Below are positions 34,201-46,300 of a stretch of DNA of 64,000 bases, one piece after another. Position 1 is the stretch's first letter. Each line of letters starts with the position of its first letter. The translations under genes were made by a program, and so were the position numbers. The notes beneath the pieces are model-generated. The model saw nothing but the letters and a program-made list of their open reading frames with translations, was not told where the DNA came from and made no database searches. The stretch is from Amoebophrya sp. A120 (lineage: Eukaryota > Sar > Dinophyceae > Syndiniales > Amoebophryaceae): positions 5,682,828-5,746,827 of the forward strand of contig CAJINV010000004.1 of the NCBI GenBank assembly GCA_905178155.1, in the 5' to 3' direction.

Positions 34201-37200
34201 TACCGAAAACGATGACTCGACTTCTTGTTTATCCTGTTTTTGGTCTTGCGGTCCAGAAGGTTTTAATGATGGTGAAACGCCCCGCCCGGGTGCTCCTGCT
34301 ACTGGGCCCTCGGAAGTACAATCTTTTTGTTCAGAATCAGACGGCGGCGCGGTTGACGCGGCTCTAGTTGTCGCGTCATCCTTGGTAGTATTATCGGATG
34401 GAAGGTCCGGCTGCGCCGCGGTGGGCGGTGGTGGGACCAGGAGATGATCACTAGATTGCGAAACCGAGCCCGCTGGTGTAGAAGAAGAGGACGACCATTC
34501 GTCGAGCCACGTGTGATCTACGTCCTGGTGGGTGCTTTGCAGGTCTCGCTCGGTACGCAGGTCGATGTACACGTCGTCGGAGTCCAGCAAGTATCCTGCG
34601 CAAGAGTATCGCACTCGTAGTAATTGCAGTTTTTTTTACTCAAGGTAAATCCGCATTATTTCATTTCTAATGCTGAGAAAATTTGTAATGCATTTATACG
34701 AGTAGGAGTACGGTTTGTAATGCATAGCAAATCCGAGAATTCCAGATCGAGCTCGGCCAGCTGCGCGTCCAGCGCTTGCTCACTGAAGAACTCCTCGGCC
34801 AGGGGTGTGTCAAGGTCGTGGAAATCGAAGGAGCTGCCGCCGCGCAGCGCTGCGTTGTCAAACAAGTGCTGGTCCAGGTCCTCAATCTGTTCCTGCAACT
34901 GTTCCAGTTGTTCGTGAAACGCTGCGGCGTGGTCTTGCGCACCGGGTAGCTGGTGCTGCCCGTCCTCCATTGCGGTCCTGTAGTCTCCATTGCTGCTGGT
35001 CTCCAGCATGGGCAGCGAGGCAAAACCGCGAAAGTATCGGTCGCGCGCGGCCGTGCGGGCCAGCAGCACCTGGACCAGCTGTTGCTGCTGCGTGGGCGAC
35101 AAAACTACCGGAGCTGGTGATGATGCGGGGGGTGGAGGTGCAGTAGGAGCAGGTCCACTACTAGCACCCACGGCTCCTTCGATGTGTTGGGGGGTTTGGC
35201 TTTGCAGCTCCTGCCCGGGTTCAACACCTTCTGCTCTTTGTGCGGAAGGATTTCCTTCTTCTGCCGATTTATTGTTTACCCTTGCAGAAGATGCAGCTGC
35301 GCCGTGAAATAAACCTCCTCCGACGCCATCCCAGGCCTTTTTCGGCAGCCGCATCTCCAGAAATTTGGTGAACTTGGTATAACCCTCTCAGGGGTTACAA
35401 TCTCAAACGTTACAATAGAATCTGGAAATCTGTAATGCAAGAACTGCATGATCTAGCCTACTCCAAAAAGATTGCGCATAACAAGTTCCAGAGTCCCAAA
35501 CCCACCTGAAATCTGGCGAAATTTGTATTGCGAAAAGCTCAGTTCTCTATACGTTGGTTCCCCATGCTCTTCATGCAATACAAAATCCAGACTCTATTGT
35601 AACGTTTGAGATTGTAACGTTTGAGCGGGCCATACTTGGGCAGAAAAAGCTCCTTTTCGCCCACCACCCGCTGGATCTGGGCGTGCTTTTCCTCCGGAAA
35701 GAGTAGCTCGTACACGTCCGCTGTCTCGCGGAGCGAAAAATATCCTGTGTAAAAACGTCCCCACCCCAGAGTTGTCATGCAGATTTGCCATGACAGGAAC
35801 ATTTGTGATGCGCAACCCCATGACAGGCATTTTCAATCGTGTTTGGGAACTTGTAATGCTGTAAACAGGATCAGCAGATCGAGTTGTGATGTGGCTTTCC
35901 TTGCTAACTTGCACTACATTACGGACTCAAACTTGTCATGCGTGACTCCCAAAACTCCTAGGTTTGTGTTGCAAAATCCCCATCCTGACTCTGGTGTGGG
36001 TACGTTTTTCCTCAGGATAAAAAAGCGTTCTTGTTCAGCTCCGGCACGACTGGCAACTCCGGAGAAGGGTCGTCCAGCATGGGTACTGGTTCGTCGGCTT
36101 TGCCTTTCGAGTTCGTTTTCGTCTTTTTATCATTCAGCCAACGAGTGGTCGTGACCTTGCGAGTCGTGCTGTTTTGCTTCGAGGAAGAGGTGGAATCTGA
36201 TGTGCTGTTATCCTCGTTGTGAAAGATTCCCTCGGCTAGAAAATTGTACTCCGAGAAAATGTACTCCTCCAGCAATTGCAGAAACTGCTTCGTGTTCTGC
36301 AACAGCAGCGGATTCGAGCTCTTGTTGCGCGGCTTGTCCGTTGATGTAGGGGAACCAGCACGGCTGTGGTAGGAGGTAGACGTTGTTGTACTAGTAGCAG
36401 TAGAGGCTGCCGTTGCGGGCGTCGAGGAGGAGGAAGTAGTTGTTTCTTCGCTAGTAGAATTGCAATTGTTCATCCCCGATGAACTTCCAGTACTTGTATG
36501 CGCGGAGACCACGCCCACTAGAGATGGAGTCGTGGCTCCTTCTGAAGTTGCAGAGCCTCCTGCAGAATCTGCATCAGAACCTCCTGGACTGGCCGCTGAA
36601 GACGCTGGTGGTGCTGGTGCCTTGTCGTTCTCGTCCGCATTTTTATCTGCACGAGGTGGACCATGTTCATGATCAGAAAGAAGTTTGTTCTCCACCTGCT
36701 GTCCTACCAGCGTTGCAGAAGGGGCGCCAGCACCTGGAGGAATGGCAACTCCGCCCTGGTCGGTAGCCTGGTTTTCCTCGAGTCCATGATCCTGTTGCTT
36801 GTCTTCACGTAAAGATTCGTTTGCGTTTCCACCTCTATTGTCCTCTTCCATACTGTTTCCGTAGTTCCCCGTAGTTGTCTTATGGAGATGAACCCCCTTG
36901 AACGCCTGCCTTCGCTGATGCGCCAGTTTGTGTTTGCGGCCTCCAGGAGGAGGGAAAATTGCGCCCGTACCAACCGCATTTCCCTCGAGAAGTACGGAGC
37001 GGCCTTCAGAGGCGTTGTCAACATCTCGATGGAGCTTTTCGGCGATGGCGCGCAACAAGCGGGTCGCCACGATTTGCTGGCGTTGCAGTGTGCGGTTCTT
37101 GCGCTGCAACAAGAGACGATCTAACTCTCGTTCCACGTCCTCTTTGGTGAGAGGAGCAGCGACCTCGCCTCCTGGTGCCAGCGCGGACTTCATGCCGTTG

Positions 37201-40200
37201 TTGGAGTGGTGCTCTGGAGTGGCCTTCATTCCGGATGTTTTGGTCACATCATCTGTGCCAGCAGAAGTCGCGATGTTCTTGTTCTTTCCCCCCGGTGCAG
37301 ATGAGGACGCACTGGTCGTTCCGCTTGTAGTCGCGGCTGTACTACCTGTAGTCCTTGCTTTCCCCTTCGTTCCGGTTCGGCGACGCTCCAGACGGTCAAG
37401 AAAGCGGTCGACCTCCTCCTTACTGGCGAAATCGTACACACTTGTCCGTTTCGAGCTTGGGGTTGTGGATGTAAGAGTTTCTGTGGTCACCTCAGGGTCG
37501 TTCTGGTTTTCCTCTCGTCCGGGGATGGTGGAAGTAGTGGAACGACTGGAGGTAGCTGCATTTTTCCTGTCCGAGCCCGATTTAGAAGGAGTTGACGATG
37601 ATGAAAAGGATTCACTTTGAAGGTGCGGCCGCGCCGGCGGTTCCTTTAGGTTCTTACCGTTCTGCTCACTTGAGATTTTCCTCGAGGACGATGTCTGCTG
37701 CAATTCCCCCACCGGAATTTCAAAGCGGACCCGCTGGTGTGGGGTGGTGTTCTGCGTATGCGACGTCTTCTTGCCGCTCTTATTCGTCGGCGCAGGTGAT
37801 TTGTTTTCTCTGTTGTTCGTCGAACTGGTGGCTCCTTTTCTGTTTCTCGCGGAAGGACGCAGCAACTTGGAGTCAAGGAAAACGTCGAGTTCCTCCTTGC
37901 TTTCGATTTTCCGCACGTCCTCACGGATGGGCACGATGCGCACGGAGCTGGGAATCACCCGTTCGAGAAAGCCTCTGCTCTGCGCCCGCGTTTCCGCCGC
38001 GCGAAGCCCTTCCACCGTGCAGCCCGGGTGTAGCAGCTCCCAGAAGGCTTTCTCCCACGCGGGATCGTCTTTCGACAAGACCAAGGTCCGCGGCTCGGCG
38101 TTGGGCTGCTGTTGTTCTTGCGCCTTTTCTTTTGACGTGCTGCCAGCATCTTCTCGATCAGGAGAGGCGCCAATGGCTGTTTCGTCAGAGCTACAGGGCC
38201 CGCCGGAAAATGTCGCGTTTAAGTCGCCGGTGTTCGTAGTCGTACCGGAAATTTCTGTATCCGCCAGAGAACTTGTTCCGCCCCTCACGTTCGACGTGGA
38301 TTTGTTTTCCGCGTTCGCACTAGCCGTGGTTTTCTGTCCCTTGCTACCGCTCCCGCCGCCGTTGTTCGGGCTGCCCGGGGGTCCGGCGGTGTCTCCAAGC
38401 GCGTTCTTGTTGCGTCTACTCAGCAAGCTGCCGGCGCTGTCGCTGGGCCACGGCCGTTCGCGCCACAACAACTCCGCAATCCCGCGGTCCAGAGCGGTGC
38501 TGTCTTCCGGAAATGCGCTATCGCCACTGAAGCCCGTAGGCGATGACGCCGGAGCTGCTCTGCTATAGCCAAGACCAGTTGTACGTTTGATAGGCTTTTC
38601 CTCTTCATTTGCAGCATTTTCGTCCTCGCCGCCGCTATCTCCTGGCGTCTTCGACGCAGAGTGGTCTCCGGACGTCGAGGAAGCGCTACTTGTAGTTGCG
38701 GAGGTGCTAGTTCCGTGCTCGAGGTCCTTTTCGGTCTGACCATCAGCTGTCTTACTTCCGACCGGAGATTGTTCAGCATGCAGATGATCATGATCCCTTG
38801 TCGACTGCTTGCGCTTCAGCTCCGCTGCAATGCTGTCCGCACTACGTGAGGGCAGCGGCTCGCTCTCGTTCGTCGTGGTGGTGCTTTTTGTGTTTTTCTT
38901 GCTTGTCCTCGCAAACTTGCCGTACACTTGGTCACCAACGAGCTCCAACTGTGCGATTGCAGCGTAGAGGGCTTTGGAATTCGTGCCAGTTTCGCCGTGG
39001 TCCCTGCTTCCAGAAGAAGAGTGGTCCTCTCCGTTTTTGTTGCTCCTTCCTTGTTCGAACAATGCCGCCATGTCCGTCCCTTGCAACATTTGCGAAACAT
39101 TTTGGTCGATGGCGTCCACAACAGTTTTCACGTTTCGGTCGTTCTTTCTCCGCTGCAGTTCCGGGGGATCGCGAACTTCGGTTTTCGGGTCATTTTGTGT
39201 CGCTGCGGGTGCTTCTTCTCCTTCTACTTGGGCGGCTGTGTAGCTGCTTTCTTGTTCATCTCCACGAGCGGCGTCACCATCTATTTTCCCGTTGGTAGGA
39301 CGAGGAACAGGGCCACTCGTCCCATCCTGCTGATCTTCAAGCAAATTGACTTGGTCCGAGGACCTGCGCCGCCGCACCGGCGCGCCGCGTCTGCCGGAGT
39401 TCTTGCGAAGATCATTGGTCGGACCGAGGTGGCCTACTTCACCTCCGGGCTGGTCAGAAACTACGTCTTCGTGGTCAACAATGTGGTACTTCGCGCCTTG
39501 CTGTCGCACCCGCGCAGTCGACGCGACAATACGGGACGAGGAGGGCAACTTTGTGCTGCTGAACGGCGAAAAGCTGGACGTCAGGTTGAGCACGAAGTTG
39601 AAATACTTAATCGTCTCAAAGGCGTCCTGCTGCGATACAACGCCTATCCTCTGCAAAGATATCTTGGTACGACTCGTTCTTCGAACTTTTGCCAAAGGAA
39701 CAAATTGTGTGGTTTTTCTTGTGCATGCCAAAACGTATGTTTGTGCAAATGCACAAATGGTGTAAATTCAATTCTGCTTCATAATGGTACAATGATAAAG
39801 TACGAGTACGACGATAATTTTGCAAAGCATAGGGTCGGCCCGCACGTGCTTCACGGCCCGGGTAAGAAGGTACGGTAGCTGCGCGGAAAAGTAACTGGGC
39901 TGCAACGGTGAAGATAGTTTTTGGCGCAGCAGTTCTACTTGTTTCACGTCGCCCAGCTTATGGTGTTGATCTTCGCGGTTCCCACCCTGGTCGTGCTTTG
40001 ACAAAACCTCCTCCAAAGCGGTACTTCTACTCTCCTTCGGCGGCGGCGGCGGCAAAAAGAATTCCCCGTCGTTATTGGCGCGTTTGAGTAGACGCGTCAG
40101 CACGTGGAACGCGGGTACGGTGTCTTGGAACTTGTAGGTCCGGGCCGATTCGTGCATCCAAAATTTTTTCGGCGGCGCCAACACGAAGACCCGTGCCACA

Positions 40201-40298
40201 GGATCCCGGTCGATGCGGCGGGCCGTGCGCAGCAGAAGCCGGTACAGGGCCGCCTGTACCGGGGCTACTGTAGTTTTCTTGGACGGGGGCGTCTGCAT
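31218..40298 (-). CDS. LYR-like N-terminus fused to C-terminal AlgH/UPF0301 domain, 2211 aa
   Basis: Eleven exons (40298-39832, 39639-36020, 35735-35635, 35372-34727, 34586-33555, 33237-32951, 32684-32618, 32384-32173, 31887-31863, 31560-31387, 31222-31218) joined by removing ten introners give exactly 2212 codons ending TAG. Near the N-terminus (about residues 12-27) ALYRLLLRTARRID resembles the LYR motif of mitochondrial iron-sulfur and complex-assembly proteins. Residues about 250-1350 are Ser/Thr/Gly/Lys-rich and disordered. From about residue 1790 the AlgH/UPF0301 (DUF179) fold appears in order: EPGTVLIGHPLGPYFQRNLH, RSVIVITENSE, GLILNKPF, LTLEEVLRVA, QILHDCENVAGAIRLHDGLY, FGGTCLWAKGQLETELE, and LWFSAPRNDLWRQLLRDLG. 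The last blocks lie in separate small exons and only become recognisable after introner removal. AlgH-like proteins are poorly understood; a mitochondrial location would fit an LYR motif but is inference. Start: first ATG; a GTG two codons upstream and a possible acceptor leave the 5' end open. Confidence 0.8.
31228..31386 (-). mobile_element. Introner, family IV, perfect TSD CCTTC
   Basis: Carries GCAAAAGTATCGTAC near one end and GCGATACTTTTTC near the other. CCTTC occurs on both sides. It is inserted five nucleotides before the end of the AlgH-fusion coding sequence, so the TAG stop lies just beyond the junction (..DHMKD-stop). Confidence 0.85.
31566..31862 (-). mobile_element. Introner, family I, diverged
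   Basis: Ends TATGCATTGTAAATGAATGT and CATAGTATTTGCAATTGATA. Flanks GGTGG and GGGCG (two mismatches). Removal creates the AlgH-family block ..TAQLWFSAPRND... Confidence 0.78.
31893..32172 (-). mobile_element. Introner-like, family VI (single copy)
   Basis: Short inverted ends TATCCACCTAGAG and CTCCGTGGATA, flanks CGGTC and GGGAA, with an internal run of A on the plus strand near 32035. Removal joins ..ERNLWLP|VRVDQPTAQ.. within the AlgH domain. It is separated from the previous introner by a 30-bp exon. Confidence 0.68.
32390..32617 (-). mobile_element. Introner, family III, diverged
   Basis: Ends TATGCGAGTGCGTGACTCC and GTGCTGCACTCTCATA with the family's CCCTCACTTTG-type interior. Flanks GGTGC and GGTAA. 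Excision gives ..RLHDGLYL|DGNVQEIVE.. in the AlgH domain. Confidence 0.8.
32690..32950 (-). mobile_element. Introner, family V, perfect TSD CTGCT
   Basis: Ends TATAACCTGCTCAGG and GAGCAGGTCATA, with an inner inverted pair built on TCTCAAACGTTAC. CTGCT occurs at 32685-32689 and 32951-32955. Excision gives ..DCEHKQ|KVQILHDC... Confidence 0.9.
33243..33554 (-). mobile_element. Introner, family I, diverged
   Basis: Ends TATGCATTGCAGATATGTTG and CATATGTGCATTTGATA. Flanks CTGCT and CCGAT. Frame preserved on removal (..GRSSEIPQDLLPLT..). Confidence 0.78.
34592..34726 (-). mobile_element. Introner, family IV, TSD GCAAG/GCAAA
   Basis: Ends TATCCTGCGCAAGAGTATCG and CGGTTTGTAATGCATA, with ACTCGTAG and TACGAGTAGG as inner arms. 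At 135 bp it is the shortest copy. Excision gives ..LEFSDLL|DSDDVYIDL... Confidence 0.82.
35378..35634 (-). mobile_element. Introner, family V, perfect TSD CTTGG
   Basis: Ends TATAACCCTCTCAGGGG and TTTGAGCGGGCCATA. Interior ACAATCTCAAACGTTACAAT is shared with the copy at 32690. Excision gives ..ELFLPK|FTKFLEMR... Confidence 0.9.
35741..36019 (-). mobile_element. Introner, family II, perfect TSD AAAAA
   Basis: Ends TATCCTGTGTAAAAACGTCC and GTACGTTTTTCCTCAGGATA. AAAAA occurs on both sides. Excision gives ..ELNKNAF|SLRETADVYE... Confidence 0.9.
39645..39831 (-). mobile_element. Introner-like, family IV, diverged
   Basis: Ends TATCCTCTGCAAAGATATCT and ATAATTTTGCAAAGCATA, with GTACGACTCG and CGAGTACGAC as inner arms. 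Flanks ACGCC and GGGTC do not match. Frame is kept (..KHVRADP|VSQQDAF..). Confidence 0.72.
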
Positions 40299-41589
40299 CT
40301 GCACCGTGCGTCCCCGACGAAATGGCGTTTCGTTTCAAAGCCTTTCGTCTTCAAGTCCTAGTACTTCCACGCTAGGCTCATTGCGGTTGTCCGCGGGCGC
40401 TGCATCTTTCACTGGTGGCCCGACTTTGCAGTTCTTGCTCTTGGTTTTTGGAATCAATAGGCGTCTGATCATGAAAAGCTTATGCGGACAAGATCTTCAC
40501 CTTCTATCTTGTTCTTCTTCCTTCGCCACAGTTTTTCGCTCTCAGCCTGCCTCTGTTTGGAGATTGACACTATTGACGTCACGGGCACTCATACTCCTCA
40601 CTCGCAGCTCCAAAATTGTGATACAGAAAGGGAGAACTAAACACGAACAGCTGTGTTGACGACACTCACCTGGCTCACAGATACTATGTGAAGCACGGGA
40701 AAGCAGGCGCGGTTGCACGTAGACAAATAAAGTGCGCCATCCGCTTTGTGGCTTTTTCGAATAATCTTCAGCCACCTCTACTGTGGTTCATTTTGTTCCT
40801 GTAGTTTTTTGTCTCGTCCGCCTTCTCGGACTACTGGCATTGACATTGAGACAGCGGGACTTTTGCAATCAGATTTGTTGCTTAAATCCGATGTCGTTCC
40901 CGCGGTGGACAACACTTTAATTTTGAAATTTCCATCAATGATCGGTGCGGTGCGTAGACTTGCTCCCATCGTACATTTGCTGCAATAAAGCCCGCCTACT
41001 TGCGCCGTAAGTAGCGCGAACGAAATTTGCATTTTACTACTTCATTCCGCCACCACCTAGGCTGGTCTTGTTTTTGCGCGGGGAAAAAGTAGACCCGATC
41101 TTACAGCTGTATCCGCGCAGACTCTCCATCTCCCCGGTGGTGTACTGGCCATTGATGTACTTCGTTGTGGCCCTGAAGGAAATTCACGTATGGATTTATT
41201 TGAAGGAAAATGTAATGAACAACCACAACTTCAACTCCAACCCGGCGAAAGAAAGAACAAGATGAACATCACTTCGTCAATATAACGAGATCAGGTACTA
41301 CCACTACGGCCTATATCGTAACAAACCGAGAACTAAAATCATCCCGTACGAGCTCTTCAATGCCGTGTTTCTTGTGAGGTCGACTGCGGAGGAGAAAACA
41401 CGAGAGCACTCTGCCAACTGTGTCCTCAGGTTGTCCGCTTTCTTCGTGTTGAAGTCCAGTCGCGACTTCGTTTCGCCGTACCTATTTTCGAAAATTTGAT
41501 TTTGAAAGCGTACTTCTTTATTCCAACAACATGATGATTATCTTCAGACATACATCACATTGATGCACACAGGTGGAACAACATTCTAT
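40299..41589. other. Intergenic, no firm gene
   Basis: 5' side of the AlgH-fusion gene. One minus ORF (40778-41032, 84 codons) has fairly protein-like composition in its middle (ASLRTAPIIDGNFKIKVLST), but no domain, no neighbouring exon and no introner. I see nothing else. Confidence 0.35.
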
Positions 41590-41829
41590 TTATTTATACA
41601 GTTTTTCCAGCTTTGTTAGTTCCGCAGTCTTTTCGGCCAACTGTTTGTTCATGATGCGAATCTGCTCCTCATAGATGTCCTTTTTCCCCCGCATGCCGCT
41701 TACCGTGGCCTGCAACCGATTCACCTTTCCCTGGTTGACGCTCGCATTCTTACCCGCTTCGCGGAGCTTTTTCTGCAGCTCCGCGGGCGGAATCTCCGCG
41801 TCCAGGTCTATCGTACCTTGGGACTTCAT
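41590..41829 (-). CDS. Small coiled-coil protein, 79 aa, single exon
   Basis: A complete uninterrupted ORF from ATG (41829) to the stop codon at 41590. The sequence begins MKSQGTIDLDAEIPPAELQ, then a Lys/Gln/Asn-rich helix, then RIMNKQLAEKTAELTKLEKL, a clear C-terminal coiled coil. It is hydrophilic, with no signal peptide or membrane segment. Several features argue for a real small gene: Met start, balanced composition, AT-rich flanks and the same strand as its neighbours. It resembles small cytoskeletal or adaptor coiled-coil proteins in general character only; I recognise no family. Confidence 0.55.
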   Translation of the reverse strand: MKSQGTIDLDAEIPPAELQKKLREAGKNASVNQGKVNRLQATVSGMRGKKDIYEEQIRIMNKQLAEKTAELTKLEKLYK

Positions 41830-43242
41830 GATTTTGCTGGGCGTAGTTTTATTTCACTTCTGGTACGGTCGTCACTTCGGCTTCTAGCTGTGCTGTGTCC
41901 TCGAGTGATCTTCGTCCCCGACGGAAATTGAATCACGCGAGAAGTAGATGAAGGCGTTGCTCGTGTACAGCAACTTCTGAAGTTCAGTCGTGTCCCTGCG
42001 CTCGCTCCCGGCAGTTCTTGATACGCTTGTAGTTTCGGCTTCCTCCTCCGGATTGTGGTTCTCTACTTCGTTGTTCCGGCGACGCTTGCAACTACTAGTG
42101 CTCTAGCTTGCTTCCCTTTATCAGGCGTCAGAACCACAACGGATAGTACTGGTCCTTGACAAAGAGAAGTGCCGCTTCTACTCCTCACCGTGTCATGGCT
42201 CGTTGTGTCATCTTCTTCGCTGCTGCCGCGAAGGAGACTTTCTGTTGGTCCAGCTCGTCGTGAGAGAAGATGTTGTGACTACGGTGGTTGTAGTACTTAC
42301 TTATTGGAGGTGTGCGAACGTCGGAACGCGGAAAAAACACCAGATGGACGAAGGCACTAAAGATGGCTCCAATTGTTCTTGAAGATGGGGTCTCTGTCTT
42401 TCGGTTTCACATCATACACTCGTTTATTTTCATTTCCGCGAGACGAGCAAATCGCAGAGTCGTACGCTAGCGTGCTTCGTCAAACAGGTTGTACTTTTAC
42501 ATCGAATCTTTGCTTGAGGAATTTCACTTTGTGGCTGTTTTCTTCCATTCTGTATCTGTTTACATATTGTCAAAAGAGAGTGAAATTCTTTCTTCCAGCA
42601 AAGGAAATCGAGCGTTGACCACGCTTCTACTTCGACACCAAGCCACCTCAAGTGCAGCAACCTCAAGCTCGACTTGTACTAGGCGTCTTTCCATATTAAT
42701 TACCAAAGGAAGACCACAACTCGGGGGGAAACTAATTGCTTGTTCTCCGACTCACACACAGTCCACACACTCACAGCGCCCGCCTACGAATTTCATTCTC
42801 TTGTCCGCCCAGAATTTCTATTATACGCAAGTTAGTAGTGCCGTTGGACAAACGAGGAGGGACCGAACGACAGAAGACGAGACAGAGTCAAAAATAAACC
42901 GCTCACAGGCGCAAACGAGACTGGCATTGGTTGATTACACCGGAAAAAAAGCGACAGCGACTTTATATTTCATCTACATCTTTTTAGTGGTGCATAGAAG
43001 ATGGGGAAAATATATAAACAGATTTTCCATTTTGTATTGCTATTGCCGCTCGTTGTTTATCGGTTGTGCATTTGATACGGAATAAGAATGAGCTAAAACA
43101 ATGGTAGGTACTAGTAGATTGATTCCTAACACGGTAATTAATACGGACACGGACTGAACTGAATGCTCTAACTAAAGAATGAGAGAAGTAGTGTCTACTT
43201 CTGGGGAACGATAAAAAACTGGAAATTTGTCCATGTATGCTA
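41830..43242. other. Intergenic or untranslated, no firm gene
   Basis: AT-rich from about 42.4 kb rightward. Short plus-strand ORFs (for example 42373-42618) lack protein-like features. It includes the 3' flank of the helicase gene. A minus-strand AAGTAAGTAC near 42290 resembles a splice donor, but no exon could be tied to it. Confidence 0.35.
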
Positions 43243-43383
43243 TTACGAAGTTCTCCATTGTTTGGGCCCATCTTCGTAAATCATCCGGCGCAACTTGTAC
43301 GAATTCGCCTGGCGCGAAGGATTAAAGCCATACTCGCAATAGTTGCTGATGCTGTAGTTGTAAGCACCCCGCCCTGGTCTATT

Positions 43384-46300
43384 TCAGCCGAGACCCTGCA
43401 CGTGACCATAAATCAGCCCGTTCTCTCGTTTCGCTGCGAATACGGAATGCACTCGCTGCTCGGTCCACCAACTCGCGGGTTTGTCCGCGAGCGTTGTCCA
43501 GGGGATGGTACTCAGGTCTTCTTCAACTTCTACGGCGCTGTCACCTTCTCCTCCGCTGCGACAGTGGGAACTACTTATTCGCGGAGCTGCTGTTGCCACA
43601 CTGCGAAAACCGTCCTCAGTTCTAGTCGAGGCGCCTTTGTTTATTGTGCCACCCTTGCCCCCCACCTCACTCTCTTCCAACAAAGTAGACAGCCGGGCTA
43701 TTCGGAAAGAGGATGAGTGTGTCCTGGTGTCCTGCAGCTCGTGCTCCACATGTTCGCGGTGGTCATGATCCGCTACTTCATTCCTTCCTTTGCTGGAAGA
43801 ATCTAAATTCTGCGGCTCATGTCCTACTAGCGGCTTCCCTAGCTCGTGAAACAACTGCTTGCAACGGTGCAGGGAGTAATATGTGGAGCTTTGAAGATGT
43901 TGCTTCGCTCCCGCCTTTGCGATTTGCTTCTGCCATTGCAGCGGTGGCGCACGAGGATCGGTAGCTATTGTCGTCGTAGTGGTGCTCGCCGTCCTGTCCG
44001 CTGCGGTGTGTGGTTTATGATTTCGACGCAGTAGAACACCCTTCACATCTTCGAACGAGCCGAAGCACATTTTTCGGAAGTCCGCCCGGTATTCCAGGGC
44101 GGTGCGAATCAGGTGCAGCGGCTCGGGGGTTGGTAAAAGCAAAAGCGCCGCATTATCATCGACGCTAGTGCCACCACTTGTCGGGTTCGTGCGACTTCTG
44201 GTGCAGCGTGTGCTGGCGCTTGATGGAAGTGCATGCACAAGGCCGAGAATGGAAATACAACGCGCAGTAGTGGCTTCGCTACTTGTTGGTCGTGCGCTGC
44301 TATTCTGATTCACCGTCGTCGTGTTTGCCCTTGCCAGCTCATCTTCTGCGTCAGCAGCCAATAACCCATCGCAGTTCTCCTGACGCAGTTGAGTTCGAGG
44401 ATCAGTACTTAGTATTTCCGGTACCATGTGCGCCAGTACCACAATATCCTCCACATTCCATCCCGCCTGCACCATCCAAGACACAACAGGCCGATCTGCC
44501 GGCCACACGCTCATGCCGATTGACGCGACGATTTCCTTCACCCCGACGAGGCGGCGCTTGGGACAAACGCCAAACAAGCAAGACGACGATGTAATTATCG
44601 GTTGTGCTTGCAGCACTCGGTCACTGATACGACCGCCAGCCGAGCCCGAGCCGATTCTGTTGTGGTTGTATCGTGGCAGGATAGCAGTCGCAACGGGCGA
44701 GCTCCAGTCAATACGCGTCTTGGTCGGGACGGAAACAAAAACTCCGCGGCTTCGGTGAAGAAATTTATTTTCCTTAGCAGGACGAGCCCCCGCGAATTCG
44801 ACGACATCCAGAGCCGACTTTTTCTTGTTGGTTGAACTTGTATAATCTGCGTCGCTTGGTCCTCGTCCCGAAACATCACAGTCGTTTTTCAATTCCCAGA
44901 TCGCCGTGTGCCAGCTGGTCACGCAATCACGTCTCCCGCACAAAACGCCACTGCTACCGGCTTGCAGTATCTGCAGTGGCTCGCGATTTTTGAACAAGTT
45001 CAGTCTACGATGCTGTCCCGGCTGCATGCGGTTGTTTGCCAGCAGCTGCAAACGCATCAGAGTTTCACACTCGGGAGACAGAGCCCAGGAGAGCGCTGGA
45101 GTTGTTCTGCTGGCAGCTAGTCGGGTTGAAATATGGTGGTGGTCTGTTTTCTGGTTCTTGCAAGTTGTTGTAGACCGGTTGGCAGTGGAGGCGGACTTAC
45201 TCGCGTGATGAAAAGTGATGACGCGCGGCTGTCTTTTATTGTTAGCACACAGCATTTTCTCGAGATCCAAATAGCTCGTCGGAGAAGCCGCGCTTTTTCC
45301 TGCTTCGTCCAGAAATTTCTCGCCGGCCGTGATCGCAAAATTCTCGGAAATTATTCCACCGCACTGATTGCCTTTTTCTGCGCCTCCTTTATTCCCTTCC
45401 GTCTCATCCTTGGTATTTCGGCGATGCTGGTTGCTGCGGTTGGCTTGTTTGGCTTTCTTTGCACAAATGAATGTGTCCAAGATTTCCGCCGCCGTTGCCT
45501 CATCGTCCTTATTCTCGATCTTAAAGGGCAGCACAATCGTGCTGCAAGGACTAAAACCATCTTCTTCCGACGTGGTCAGCAAGCCGTTTGATGGACACAA
45601 AGGAGCAGACGCGACAAGACCAGTATCAGGACCTACAGCACTTCTACTACCGGGCGCTTGATCTTCCCGAGCAGTTATTTCCCCACGAGGACCTCGATAC
45701 AACTCCTCACACAGCCCCACAGCAAAGCCCCCACTTTCGGCGCAGAAGACGCTGGCCATGAGTTGGATCAGCACTGCTGCTGGTTGAAAGTCGTACAGCT
45801 GCTGCGAACGGTCGTCGTATTCCAACGAGGCCAACGCATTCAGCCGCTTTTCCCACACGGAGAGTGGAGAGGCGAAGTTGGAGCTGCTTTTATTTGCACG
45901 ACCGGTCGTGGTGGATGACAGTTCTGTTTTGATGCCTGCTTCTGACGCCGAACTCTTTCGAAGGTCTGCCGACTGTTGCTCTTCCAGTAGCCGACTTTGG
46001 AGCATGTCCGCAGTCACAACAATCGGGGCTGGCTGAGTTCTTGAGGATGGCACCTCGTCCAGCAGACCTCGGGCTTCTGTTGCCGGTGTGGCTGCCGACA
46101 TGGGTCTGTCCACGTTGCTCGCCAGCTGATGCGAGCTCGCACCGCTCGATGCAAAAGATCCGGCGTCCCATGAACAGGACGAGGGCGACTGGGTCTGCCG
46201 CGACAGGGCCTGCGATTCCGATTGCGCAGCGAAGCTACTAGAGGACGACGCCGCGGCTGAGGAAGCGGGCGTAAAACTTTCGCTGACAATTCTTTTTTGC

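Noticed and set aside
38928-39878. 316-codon plus-strand ORF
   Set aside because: It lies opposite the AlgH-fusion exon and crosses the introner at 39645; its composition is that of a shadow frame.
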